64,000 nt of DNA from Bacteroidota bacterium (GTDB taxonomy: Bacteria; Bacteroidota; Rhodothermia; Rhodothermales; UBA10348). The stretch is taken from NCBI GenBank assembly GCA_022567305.1, contig JADFHF010000017.1, positions 1 to 64,000 of the forward strand. The letters run 5' to 3'. The position numbers and the translations under genes are program-made. Below the pieces are notes generated by a model. That model was not told the DNA's origin, searched no databases, and was given only the letters and a program-made list of their open reading frames with translations. The first letter of the stretch is position 1. Every line of letters starts with the position of its first letter. Positions 30,535-38,954 of the stretch are shown piece after piece.

Positions 30535-33432
30535 ATGTCATCAAAAACGTCTCGAAAACCACGCATTAAGCGCGACTCGAAGAAATCTCCAAAGAAATCA
30601 TCGACTCCGAACCGTCAGCATGAAGTGAAAGCCGATGTGCTCGAGAAAGCACTCAGCGAGCTGATGGACATGTCGGACGATGAACTTACGGAAACCCTTT
30701 CTTCGATGTCGCTGGATCAACCCCCTAACTCGAAGCAAACGGTAAGGGCTGCTCCAGAAAACAAGCCAGAGGCAGCCGAAAAAGAGAGTGCGGACGGAGT
30801 CAACGAGACCGCCGAAGACAGGTCGGAAATGGTAGAGGATCCAACGACGTTGTCACTGGTTCAGACCGGCATTGTCAATATTGCCCAGGTTTCTGAGGCG
30901 CTCAAAGAGAAGGAAGGGGATGGAGAGTTGTGGAGGACGCTAGCGAAGGTGGACGGTGTGAACGGCGAGGCTGTATTTGCAGCGGTCGCCAAAGCATCGG
31001 GTGTTTCTTTCTATACCTATTTGGATGCGGCCCCAACCCGGGAGCTGGTCAATGAATTGATTTCATTCCTCACCGCGGAAAAGCTCGAGGACCTACTGAA
31101 TCACGGGCTGTTACCTGTGGATCTCGAACCCTCTTCGGACGAGTCTACCAACAAGCTCTTGTTGGTAACACACGATCCGACTAATGCGTCCATCTCCGAT
31201 TATCTCAAGTCGAATGAGATTGAAGGCGGTTGTCTGTTTGCTCCACTGAGCCAGGTCGCCGAGCGTATCGGCATCGTCAGGGGATGGCTGACATCGAGTT
31301 CACCATTTGGTTTGGGCTCGGCGCTCGGGTCCGGTGTCGACGAAAAATCCGACGATGGGTCTTGGGATGATATCCATGTGGGTGAATTTGACGCCAAAGC
31401 AACGGATTCTCAAGAATCCGGTTCGGACTCGAACAACGGAATGGAATCTGAAGATGAGCAGGAAGAAACTCTACAAACGACTCCTGAATCCGAGGATTTC
31501 CTTACAGACTATCTCATCGAAGGCGATGGCATACCGCTGTACATTGATGACAGCCATGACGCCAGCGGTGATCACGATCCGGCCGATATCGTGACGATCC
31601 CATCCAATGGCGACGAAGGAGAACCGCCTTCATTACTTACTCCGGCTTCCCACGATAGAGTGATACGCTCGCTCTTGGGAAGTGGGCACGTCAGTGAAAA
31701 ACAAGTTCAGCAAGCGATTGCAGACTGGCAGGCGGGTAACGGTCGCGAGGCTCTTTGGCGCATTTTGGGTGATCAGCCAGAGGTCAACAAGGAGGCGGTG
31801 TATGAAGAAGCCGCCCGTGTTTATGCATTCAAACAGGAGCAAATTGGGAACGGGCGACCGGACTTCGATTTTGTTCTCCTGACGATGCAAACGGTAGCGG
31901 AAGATCAGAGAGAAGAACTACTCGACCTGCTCCTTCTTCCGTTCGAGCACGTCGTGGATTATGAAACAGGTGTAGGACGAATGATTTTCGTCACTCCCGA
32001 TCCAACCCACCCGGAAGTAAGCCGGCTGTTACACGAACTGGATCTTGGCCGCTTCGAACTTAAGTATGCTCCAGAGTCCGAAATCAGAGCTCTTCTGGAA
32101 GAGTTATTTCCTCGAAAAAATGAGTACCTCGAACGGATTTCAACGGAAGACACAGCCTTCGATTTCGGGACCAGTTACGAAGATTCGGCCGACCTCGTTG
32201 ACGAAGAAGCGCTTGACGCTGAAATCAAGCGGTCGAAACTGATCAATCTCTTCGAGGCGACTTTGGTCGAAGCAACCCGAATGGGAGCATCCGACATCCA
32301 TATTTATCCGAATCCTAAGAGGCAGGTAGAAATCCATTTCCGCCTTGACGGACGTTTGAAACACTGGCATACGGAGAAAGGGATTGCACCAGAAGCATTT
32401 CTATCCGTCGTAAAGGACAATTCGACAAACGTCGATCGCTTTGAGCGAGACGCGGCACAGGATGGCTATATACAGCGCCGCATCGACGATGCCCTGATTC
32501 GCTTTCGTGTATCGATCCTCCCGATCGCCACTGCGAATCAGGAATTACGAGCAGAGAGCATCGTTATCCGAATTTTGGACGATAGGAAGGTGCTTACCGA
32601 ACTCGATCAATTGGGAATGCTCGACGTTGCGCTTGAAAGATTTGACAAGGCAATTCGTCAGCCCCACGGGATGGTCATCCTGACCGGTCCAACGGGATCT
32701 GGCAAGAGTACTACACTGGTTGCTGCCCTGTACCAGGTGGTAACATCTGAAGTCAACGTCCTCTCGGTTGAGGACCCGGTAGAGTACATCATTAACGGCG
32801 TTCGACAGATAAAGCTAAGCCATAAGCTGAACCTCGAGAGCGCCTTGCGCTCGATCCTGCGGCATGACCCTGACATCGTCATGGTGGGTGAGATGAGAGA
32901 TCACGAGACCGCTGAACTCGCCATCAAACTTGCCAACACGGGTCACCTGACGTTTTCCACGCTTCATACGAATGATGCACCAGCCGCCGTGAGTCGACTG
33001 TACAAGATGGGCGTTGAGCCTTTCCTGATCGCGTATGCGATCAATCTGGTTGTGGCGCAGAGACTGATTCGTACGGTCTGTCCGACGTGCAAGGCCGAAG
33101 ACAAGAGTCCGGACAAGGTCCTGATGAAGTCTCTCGGTTGGACCGACAAGGAAATTGAAGAGACGACTGTCTACAAGGCGATGCGAGGCGGGAACTGTGC
33201 TACGTGTTCGGGTATCGGGTACAAGGGTCGACGCGCCATTTGCGAAACGCTTTACTTCTCCGATAAAATACGTCATATTATTGCTGAAGCAGGCACCGAC
33301 ATCGACGAAGGCGCGATTCGCAAAATAGGCATCGAGGAAGGAATGCTTACGCTCATGGAGTCGGCCAAACGGTTGGTCGAGATGGGTGAAACGACCCTCG
33401 ACGAAATGCTTCGCACGACGGGGGCTGAGTAG
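30535..33432 (+). CDS. pilB: GspE/PilB-type assembly ATPase with duplicated N-terminal domain
   Basis: Hexameric ATPase for pilus assembly, 965 residues against the usual ~570. The core has Walker A GPTGSGKST (K724), Walker B region DIVMVGEMRDHETAELAIKL, the histidine loop STLHTNDAPAAVSRL, and a zinc site CPTC (about 848-851) with CATC (about 888-891). The extra length comes from a disordered acidic start, a first MshEN-like domain (~104-245), a ~120-residue acidic linker and a second MshEN-like domain (~374-530). MshEN domains bind cyclic-di-GMP in other proteins; whether these do is untested. Confidence 0.92.
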   Translation: MSSKTSRKPRIKRDSKKSPKKSSTPNRQHEVKADVLEKALSELMDMSDDELTETLSSMSLDQPPNSKQTVRAAPENKPEAAEKESADGVNETAEDRSEMVEDPTTLSLVQTGIVNIAQVSEALKEKEGDGELWRTLAKVDGVNGEAVFAAVAKASGVSFYTYLDAAPTRELVNELISFLTAEKLEDLLNHGLLPVDLEPSSDESTNKLLLVTHDPTNASISDYLKSNEIEGGCLFAPLSQVAERIGIVRGWLTSSSPFGLGSALGSGVDEKSDDGSWDDIHVGEFDAKATDSQESGSDSNNGMESEDEQEETLQTTPESEDFLTDYLIEGDGIPLYIDDSHDASGDHDPADIVTIPSNGDEGEPPSLLTPASHDRVIRSLLGSGHVSEKQVQQAIADWQAGNGREALWRILGDQPEVNKEAVYEEAARVYAFKQEQIGNGRPDFDFVLLTMQTVAEDQREELLDLLLLPFEHVVDYETGVGRMIFVTPDPTHPEVSRLLHELDLGRFELKYAPESEIRALLEELFPRKNEYLERISTEDTAFDFGTSYEDSADLVDEEALDAEIKRSKLINLFEATLVEATRMGASDIHIYPNPKRQVEIHFRLDGRLKHWHTEKGIAPEAFLSVVKDNSTNVDRFERDAAQDGYIQRRIDDALIRFRVSILPIATANQELRAESIVIRILDDRKVLTELDQLGMLDVALERFDKAIRQPHGMVILTGPTGSGKSTTLVAALYQVVTSEVNVLSVEDPVEYIINGVRQIKLSHKLNLESALRSILRHDPDIVMVGEMRDHETAELAIKLANTGHLTFSTLHTNDAPAAVSRLYKMGVEPFLIAYAINLVVAQRLIRTVCPTCKAEDKSPDKVLMKSLGWTDKEIEETTVYKAMRGGNCATCSGIGYKGRRAICETLYFSDKIRHIIAEAGTDIDEGAIRKIGIEEGMLTLMESAKRLVEMGETTLDEMLRTTGAE

Positions 33433-33453
33433 AATCGCCCCGCGAATTCCAGA

Positions 33454-34479
33454 CTACGTAAGGTCGACGCGGATTCCTTCGTTTTGCAGTGATTCGCGGG
33501 CTGCTTCAAGAACGCGAACAACAGCGAGGCCATTTCGCCCATCGGTTCGTGGTATCTCATCCGCCTGTATACACTCAATGAAGTGCCTGCACTCTTCTGC
33601 CAGCGGCTCGCTCATATCGATTTTTGGAATGCGAATATCACCTGACCGGAGCGTCATGGCATTCGAATAGTCGACGAACGTTGCTTCCGTCGGAGCAACG
33701 TCAACTCCCTTGTCGTATAGGCGAACTTTCTCCGTTCCCTTCACATCGTCAATGACCGCCATCTGTCGGCTGCCGACCACGGTGATGCGCCGAACTTTGT
33801 GAGGGTCGAGCCAGCTCGTGTGGAGGTGTGCGATTTTTCCGTCCTCAAAATGTATGAGGGCAAAAGCCACATCTTCGATTCCCGGTTGCAGGTAGGACTG
33901 TCCTTGAGCCGAGACGGCGATCGGCTTGGCCTGCATGTATTCAAGAGCAAGAGAGATATCATGTGGAGCAAGACTCTCGAACGCATTCTCCTTTTGTCGC
34001 ACGATCCCAAGATTGACTCGCACGCAGTAGATATAATAAATTTGGCCGAGTTCGCCCTTATGGATGAGATCTCGTACATGCAGGAATGCCGGGTGATAGA
34101 GCAGAAGATGCCCGACCATCAACTTTCTGTCCTGTTTCGCAGCTTCTTCGACCAGCATCCGTGCCTCGTCTGAGGTCTGGGCCATGGGTTTCTCTACGAA
34201 AACATGCTTTCCCGCTCGTAACGCCTTCATCGCAAGCGAGAAATGCGTTGGAGTCTCTGTAGCGATGACGATGGCGTCCAGATCGTTCGCTGTTATGAGA
34301 TTCTCAAACTGTGCCGAAAAACTGGTATCCGGATAGGCGTGTTTTAAGGCGCCGAGAATGGACTCATCTTGATCGCACCCATGAGTTACGCGGCATCCGT
34401 CGATCCCTGAAAATACGCGTAGCAGGTTCTTCCCCCAGTAACCCAGTCCAATCTGACCAATTCGAATGTCATTTCCCAT
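33454..34479 (-). CDS. Gfo/Idh/MocA-family NAD(P)-dependent dehydrogenase
   Basis: Sugar dehydrogenase of 341 residues with the Rossmann motif GLGYWGKNLLRVF and the family's HVFVEKPMA signature. Next to an aminotransferase and a hexapeptide acyltransferase it fits the WbpB/WlbA step, oxidation of a UDP-N-acetylglucosaminuronic acid at C3, but this substrate is inferred. It is the last gene of a minus-strand trio, 26 bases after the aminotransferase gene. Confidence 0.88.
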   Translation of the reverse strand: MGNDIRIGQIGLGYWGKNLLRVFSGIDGCRVTHGCDQDESILGALKHAYPDTSFSAQFENLITANDLDAIVIATETPTHFSLAMKALRAGKHVFVEKPMAQTSDEARMLVEEAAKQDRKLMVGHLLLYHPAFLHVRDLIHKGELGQIYYIYCVRVNLGIVRQKENAFESLAPHDISLALEYMQAKPIAVSAQGQSYLQPGIEDVAFALIHFEDGKIAHLHTSWLDPHKVRRITVVGSRQMAVIDDVKGTEKVRLYDKGVDVAPTEATFVDYSNAMTLRSGDIRIPKIDMSEPLAEECRHFIECIQADEIPRTDGRNGLAVVRVLEAARESLQNEGIRVDLT

Positions 34480-34505
34480 TTAAACCAATACTCTTGTGCG
34501 TCGTG

Positions 34506-35660
34506 TTACACCGGAACCATTTCGAAATTCTCTAAAAACCGGATCACTTGTTCCGCAATGTATTCTATTTGATCCATTGTAAGTTCGGTGTGCATCGGGA
34601 GAGAGATAACCTGTTCAGAGGCTACGTTGGTGTGTGTCATGTCGCCGGCACGACTGGGATGTGTTCCGTTCAGATTTACGGGCAACGCATGAACTGGAAT
34701 AGGATAATAGACGGCATGCGGAATGTGCTCGTTACGAAGATAGGCTGCAAGAGCGTCGCGGGCGCCGGCACGTTCGGGAGTTATACGAACGGTGTACTGA
34801 TGGAAGACGTGAGTGCAGCCTGATGCTCTTGGAGGAGATACGACCCATCGACAATCCGAGAACAGGGCATCGTAACGATCCGCAGCCTCGATTCGAGATT
34901 CGATATACGAATCGAGATGTCGCAGCTTTACCGAGAGAATAGCTGCCTGGATACCGTCGAGCCTGCTGTTCACGCCCACCACTTCATTGTAATACTTTTT
35001 CACCGATCCATGATTGGCAATCAGACGGGCGGAGCTCGCTAGTTCGGCGTCATTGGTCGTAATCGCACCTCCGTCTCCAAAACAACCCAGGTTTTTTGAC
35101 GGGAAGAATGAAAGTGTGCCGAAATCGCCAATCGTCCCGCTGAACCGATCTTGATAAAGCGATCCCACGCTCTGAGCATTATCCTCGACGACGCATAGCT
35201 GGTGCTTTTCCGCGATCGACATGATCGCGTCCATTGCACAAGGTTGTCCGAATAAATGGACGGGTACGATGGCTTTGGTTCGCTCGGAAATGAGAGACTC
35301 GATACAGTTCGGATCAAGATTAAACGAGTCCGGGTCGATATCTGCGAATACGGGTACCGCACCAAGAAGAGATGCAGCTTCCGATGTGGCTACAAAGGTA
35401 AAGGACGGTGCAATGACCTCGTCTCCCGGGCCGACTCCGAGAGCCATCAGTGCGATCTGCAGCGCATCGGTTCCATTTCCAACGGCAACCACGTGGGCGA
35501 CGTTCAGATAAGACGCCATCTGCTCTTCAAACTCAGATACGAATCGCCCCTTTATAAACGAAGAGCTGTCGATAACGGCAGCGATGGCATCATCGATCTC
35601 ATTCTTGATAGAGAGGTATTGTCCTCTCAGGTCAACCATTTGTAGGTCGGGTTGGTGCAT
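34506..35660 (-). CDS. DegT/DnrJ/EryC1-family sugar aminotransferase
   Basis: PLP-dependent aminotransferase of 384 residues. The family shows in MVDLRGQYLSIKNEID, the AVGNGTDALQIALMALGVGP loop, EDNAQSVGS, the PLP lysine in FFPSKNLGCFGDGGA, and GVNSRLDGIQAAIL. It would aminate a keto sugar nucleotide (WbpE-like). The start at 35660 has AGGAGG rather far upstream; ATG 35639 is an alternative. It is flanked by its likely pathway partners. Confidence 0.92.
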   Translation of the reverse strand: MHQPDLQMVDLRGQYLSIKNEIDDAIAAVIDSSSFIKGRFVSEFEEQMASYLNVAHVVAVGNGTDALQIALMALGVGPGDEVIAPSFTFVATSEAASLLGAVPVFADIDPDSFNLDPNCIESLISERTKAIVPVHLFGQPCAMDAIMSIAEKHQLCVVEDNAQSVGSLYQDRFSGTIGDFGTLSFFPSKNLGCFGDGGAITTNDAELASSARLIANHGSVKKYYNEVVGVNSRLDGIQAAILSVKLRHLDSYIESRIEAADRYDALFSDCRWVVSPPRASGCTHVFHQYTVRITPERAGARDALAAYLRNEHIPHAVYYPIPVHALPVNLNGTHPSRAGDMTHTNVASEQVISLPMHTELTMDQIEYIAEQVIRFLENFEMVPV

Positions 35661-35704
35661 TCGGGCGGCTTTTCCGGCCTCCTAATTCATGAATGGAAGA
35701 GATT

Positions 35705-36457
35705 TCAATCAAACCAATTCTGGCGCTCCAGAAGTTGTTCCTCCAGAACATCCCCAAAATAGCGAGCAGGTGTGCCTGCTACAATTTGACGTGACTCCGT
35801 GTCTTTCGTGACCACCGATCCTCCTGCTACAACGCTATCAGAGCCGATTTCTCGACCCGGTAGAATTACGGAACCGACACCTAATCGCCCACCGCGGCGG
35901 ACGGTTACTCCCTTGAAGTGCTTAAACCGTTCTTCCGTTCGACCCATGAAGTTGTCGTTGCTCGTCAGGACACCCGGCGCCAGGAACACGTAGTCTTCAA
36001 TCAGAGAATAGGCCGTGATGTACGCGTTCGTTTCGAGCTTGCAGTAGCGACCGATCCGACACTTATTTTCTATGGCAACGCCGCGACCAACGATCGTTTG
36101 TTCACCAATCTGTACGTCTTCGCGAACGGTTGCCAGATCAGCAACCAATACACTCTCTTCGATGCTTGAGCCGGCATAAATAACGACGCCGGTTCCGATC
36201 AAACACCGGTCCCCGATGGTCGCTGGAGAGAGGTCGGTCTCGGAGGTGACGGCTGAATTCGCGGCTTTCATTGGGCGTTTTCCGATGACCGTGTGATCAT
36301 CGATCCGTACACCGTTTCCGATGATCGAACCATCGTGAATGATGACATGGTTTCCAATGACGGTGTCACTTCCGATGGTTACGGATTCGCCCAGCACGCA
36401 AAATGCGCCGAGTATCGTGTTTTCTCCTATTTGCGCAGTTGCAGCTATTTGGCTCAT
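35705..36457 (-). CDS. left-handed beta-helix acyltransferase
   Basis: Protein of 250 residues built mostly of hexapeptide repeats (IGENTILGAFCVLGESVTIG, SDTVIGNHVIIHDGSIIGNG). The closing active-site region is VLTSNDNFMGR..FKGVTVRRGGRLG, then VVTKDTESRQIVAGTPARYF. It belongs to the WbpD/WlbB/FdtC type that N-acetylates amino sugars. I use ATG 36457 (MSQIAATAQIG); the longer frame to 36547 adds a non-conserved Cys/Phe-rich stretch. It is longer than WbpD (about 190), owing to extra N-terminal helix turns. Confidence 0.85.
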   Translation of the reverse strand: MSQIAATAQIGENTILGAFCVLGESVTIGSDTVIGNHVIIHDGSIIGNGVRIDDHTVIGKRPMKAANSAVTSETDLSPATIGDRCLIGTGVVIYAGSSIEESVLVADLATVREDVQIGEQTIVGRGVAIENKCRIGRYCKLETNAYITAYSLIEDYVFLAPGVLTSNDNFMGRTEERFKHFKGVTVRRGGRLGVGSVILPGREIGSDSVVAGGSVVTKDTESRQIVAGTPARYFGDVLEEQLLERQNWFD

Positions 36458-36526
36458 AACTCTGGTCCAGTTCGTGAAATGGGTGAAGACAGTCGATGGT
36501 TCACACCGCAAGAATAACGACGAACC

Positions 36527-36561
36527 ACAAAAAAGCCCACGACTCATTAGACCCGTGGGCT
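36527..36561 (-). terminator. Rho-independent terminator after the TPR gene
   Basis: On the minus strand AGCCCACG/CGTGGGCT (8 bp) with a 12-base loop is followed by TTTTTTG. It lies between the TPR gene and the sugar trio, so the trio needs its own promoter or readthrough. Confidence 0.8.
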
Positions 36562-36582
36562 ATAGAAGAAAAAGTTACGCTC

Positions 36583-37440
36583 TTATTCCGTTCCCAGCGT
36601 TTCTAGAAAATGCTCAGCAGATTGCTTGTATGAACCGTAGGCGGCGTTTTGGAAAGCACTCTTCGCATCGGAGTTGTTTCCCAGGCTCATGAGCGCCTCG
36701 CCCTTCACATAATAGATTTTCGCTTTGTCCGTACGACTTCCGCGGTGGATATCCAATGCCTGATCGGCCATAGAAACGGCATCCTGAAACTCGCCTTTTA
36801 TTTTGTGGACTTCTGCCAGATAGTAAAACACGTCGGAATCTGCGTCTACGACTGCCAGCAGCGTCTCGAGGTGTGTAAGCGCCTCATCCGCGTCAGCACT
36901 TGATGTTCGAACGCCGTTTCTGCTCAGAGCGCTAGACGCGAGATAGATATAGTGCTGTCGAATCGCTTTTTCAGCTGAGTTAGCCGTTTTGGTATCGCTT
37001 GCAGCAAGGGCGACTCCGATTGTTTGCACAAAACCAGCCATGGCCGCGTCGACCTCTCCCTTCTTCTTTAGCGCGCTAGCCCTTGCCAGAAAGTTTTTCG
37101 GATACGTCGAATACTGGTTGATCCCATTTTCGAAATGTGAAATCGCCTCGTCGTATTTCTCGGAGTTAATGAGTCCGATTCCGACACTGTACTCGATTCT
37201 GGCTATAAATTCCCTCGAACGACGTTCTACTTCTGCATCGCCCTCAGCTTCGGCCGCATCCGCTGCGTCGGCAAAATGCTCGAGAGCGGCTGGAAGATCT
37301 TTGGCTCTGGCGGCTTCGAGGCCCGCATTAAATGTTTCTTTGTACTCCTGTGCGTATGCGGGTTCAATTCCTGCGAATGCGACGATCGTGGCAAGCGCCA
37401 CGATCAGGATACCGAGGCGGTGATTACGACTGGCTGTCAT
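36583..37440 (-). CDS. periplasmic TPR-repeat protein
   Basis: Protein of 285 residues with a signal peptide (ILIVALATIVAFAGIEPAYA before QEYKETF) and about five tetratricopeptide-type helix pairs, such as FNAGLEAARAKDLPAALEHF, IGLINSEKYDEAISHFENGI and ALMSLGNNSDAKSAFQNAA. It probably scaffolds an envelope complex. A terminator follows at once, and a ~490-base gap lies upstream, so it is likely a single-gene unit. Confidence 0.85.
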   Translation of the reverse strand: MTASRNHRLGILIVALATIVAFAGIEPAYAQEYKETFNAGLEAARAKDLPAALEHFADAADAAEAEGDAEVERRSREFIARIEYSVGIGLINSEKYDEAISHFENGINQYSTYPKNFLARASALKKKGEVDAAMAGFVQTIGVALAASDTKTANSAEKAIRQHYIYLASSALSRNGVRTSSADADEALTHLETLLAVVDADSDVFYYLAEVHKIKGEFQDAVSMADQALDIHRGSRTDKAKIYYVKGEALMSLGNNSDAKSAFQNAAYGSYKQSAEHFLETLGTE

Positions 37441-37933
37441 CTTTCATCTATGGTTTCTTGGTTCATTTCCTGACGTAGCTGCCGGCGTCTACCGACAGTT
37501 GATTTCAAGATCCAATCTTGTTCCAATCTATGAGAGCGCACCGAGAATACACCTGACATTTGGGTAAGGCGTATGGTAAGCTCAGATGGAACGAGGTTCT
37601 TGAAATCCTGAAAAGCCCGTTTGGGGCCTAATTCTGGGTTCGGGCATCAAATATAAGAACTACTCAGACTATCAAAGTTGCGCAAACGCCATTGATTTTA
37701 AAGATGTTTCCTGAGAAAATCACCTTTTCGAAGTGCATAAATAAGTGTACAGATCTGTCTGAGATTCTGATCGATGGAATTCTAGAATGATTAACTCATT
37801 GAGTGACATGCGCTTCATGACCGGTAAAGAGATAGAAAGATGGTATCTTCCACCCGAGAGTGGTCAGTCAACGAATACGGTTTGTCACCGGGTCTTCTAG
37901 CTTCATTACTACAAAAATTCACTTACGTGCTTC
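37441..37933. other. long divergent intergenic region
   Basis: Nearly 500 bases between divergent genes, so promoters for the TPR gene and the nucleotidyltransferase gene should be here. A GCCCG/CGGGC inverted pair occurs near 37614-37644 without a T run. No gene, tRNA or riboswitch was recognised. Confidence 0.4.
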
Positions 37934-38953
37934 ATGAAATTAATTGTCCCAATGGCCGGTCGCGGGACACGGGTCAGGCCACACTCACATGTGACACCCA
38001 AGCCGTTAATCAACGTCTGTGGGAAGAGCATGGTAGAGCGAATCGTGGATACGTTCATGGAAGTACTGCCTCGACCGCTGGATGAAGGTGTCTTTATTCT
38101 GGGTCCGGATTTTGGACCGGAAGTTCAGCAGGCCCTGGCACAGATTTGTGCCCGGCATGATATGTCGCCTCATTTTGCCGTTCAGGATGTAGCCAAGGGA
38201 ACGGCGCATGCCGTGTCATTCGCTAGTGATCACCTGGAGGGAGAAGGAATCGTCGTTTTCGCGGACACCCTCTTCTATATGGAACCGGGAATTGATCTTT
38301 CTGAAGCAGACGTTGTGGCCTGGGTAAAATCAGTCGAAGATCCCAGCCGATTTGGCGTCGCCGTTCGGGAAGGCGACCGAATCGTAGCTCTGGTCGAGAA
38401 ACCAAAGGAATTGATTTCAAACGAAGCACTCATTGGCATCTATTACGTAAAAGATCTTTCCCGCCTTCGCGATGCAATTCAATATCTATTCGATGAAGAG
38501 TTAACCGGCGTTGGCGACGAATATCAGCTTACCGATGCGTTCGATCATATGCTCAAGCAGGGTGCGATATTCAAAACTGCGGGCGTCACGGCTTGGTTGG
38601 ATTGCGGAACCATTCAGGCCCTCTACGAGACCACGATGGAAATCGTAACGAGAGAGAATACTCCGATTCCTGAGTCGGCTGTCATTCAGTCCGTTGTTAT
38701 CGAGCCGGCGTTTATTGCAGAAGGCGCCCGAATCGAACGATCCGTGGTTGGCCCCAATGTTTCGATTGAATCCGGGGCGGTGATCAAAGAGTCAGTGATC
38801 AGAGACAGTATCGTATTTTCTGAAGCTTCGATCGATAACGCCCATCTGGAGGGCTCGTTGATTGGGGCCTCCGCAGAGGTAAGCGGTACGCCGGCGGCAA
38901 TCAATATCGGAGATCACAGCAGTATCTCGTTTAGCGCGCGCAAGGCAGAGTGA
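37934..38953 (+). CDS. sugar-phosphate nucleotidyltransferase
   Basis: Protein of 339 residues. The N-terminal nucleotidyltransferase fold has the signature LIVPMAGRGTRVRPHSHVTP then KPLINVCG, and FADTLFYMEPGID, VEKPKELISNEALIGIYY and GDEYQLTDAFDHML. A C-terminal left-handed beta-helix follows (VIQSVVIEPAFIAEGARIER). It makes an NDP-sugar from a sugar 1-phosphate; RmlA/GlmU-like, exact sugar unknown. Only one base separates its stop from the mutS2 start codon, so the two are co-expressed. Confidence 0.88.
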   Translation: MKLIVPMAGRGTRVRPHSHVTPKPLINVCGKSMVERIVDTFMEVLPRPLDEGVFILGPDFGPEVQQALAQICARHDMSPHFAVQDVAKGTAHAVSFASDHLEGEGIVVFADTLFYMEPGIDLSEADVVAWVKSVEDPSRFGVAVREGDRIVALVEKPKELISNEALIGIYYVKDLSRLRDAIQYLFDEELTGVGDEYQLTDAFDHMLKQGAIFKTAGVTAWLDCGTIQALYETTMEIVTRENTPIPESAVIQSVVIEPAFIAEGARIERSVVGPNVSIESGAVIKESVIRDSIVFSEASIDNAHLEGSLIGASAEVSGTPAAINIGDHSSISFSARKAE

Positions 38954-38954
38954 A

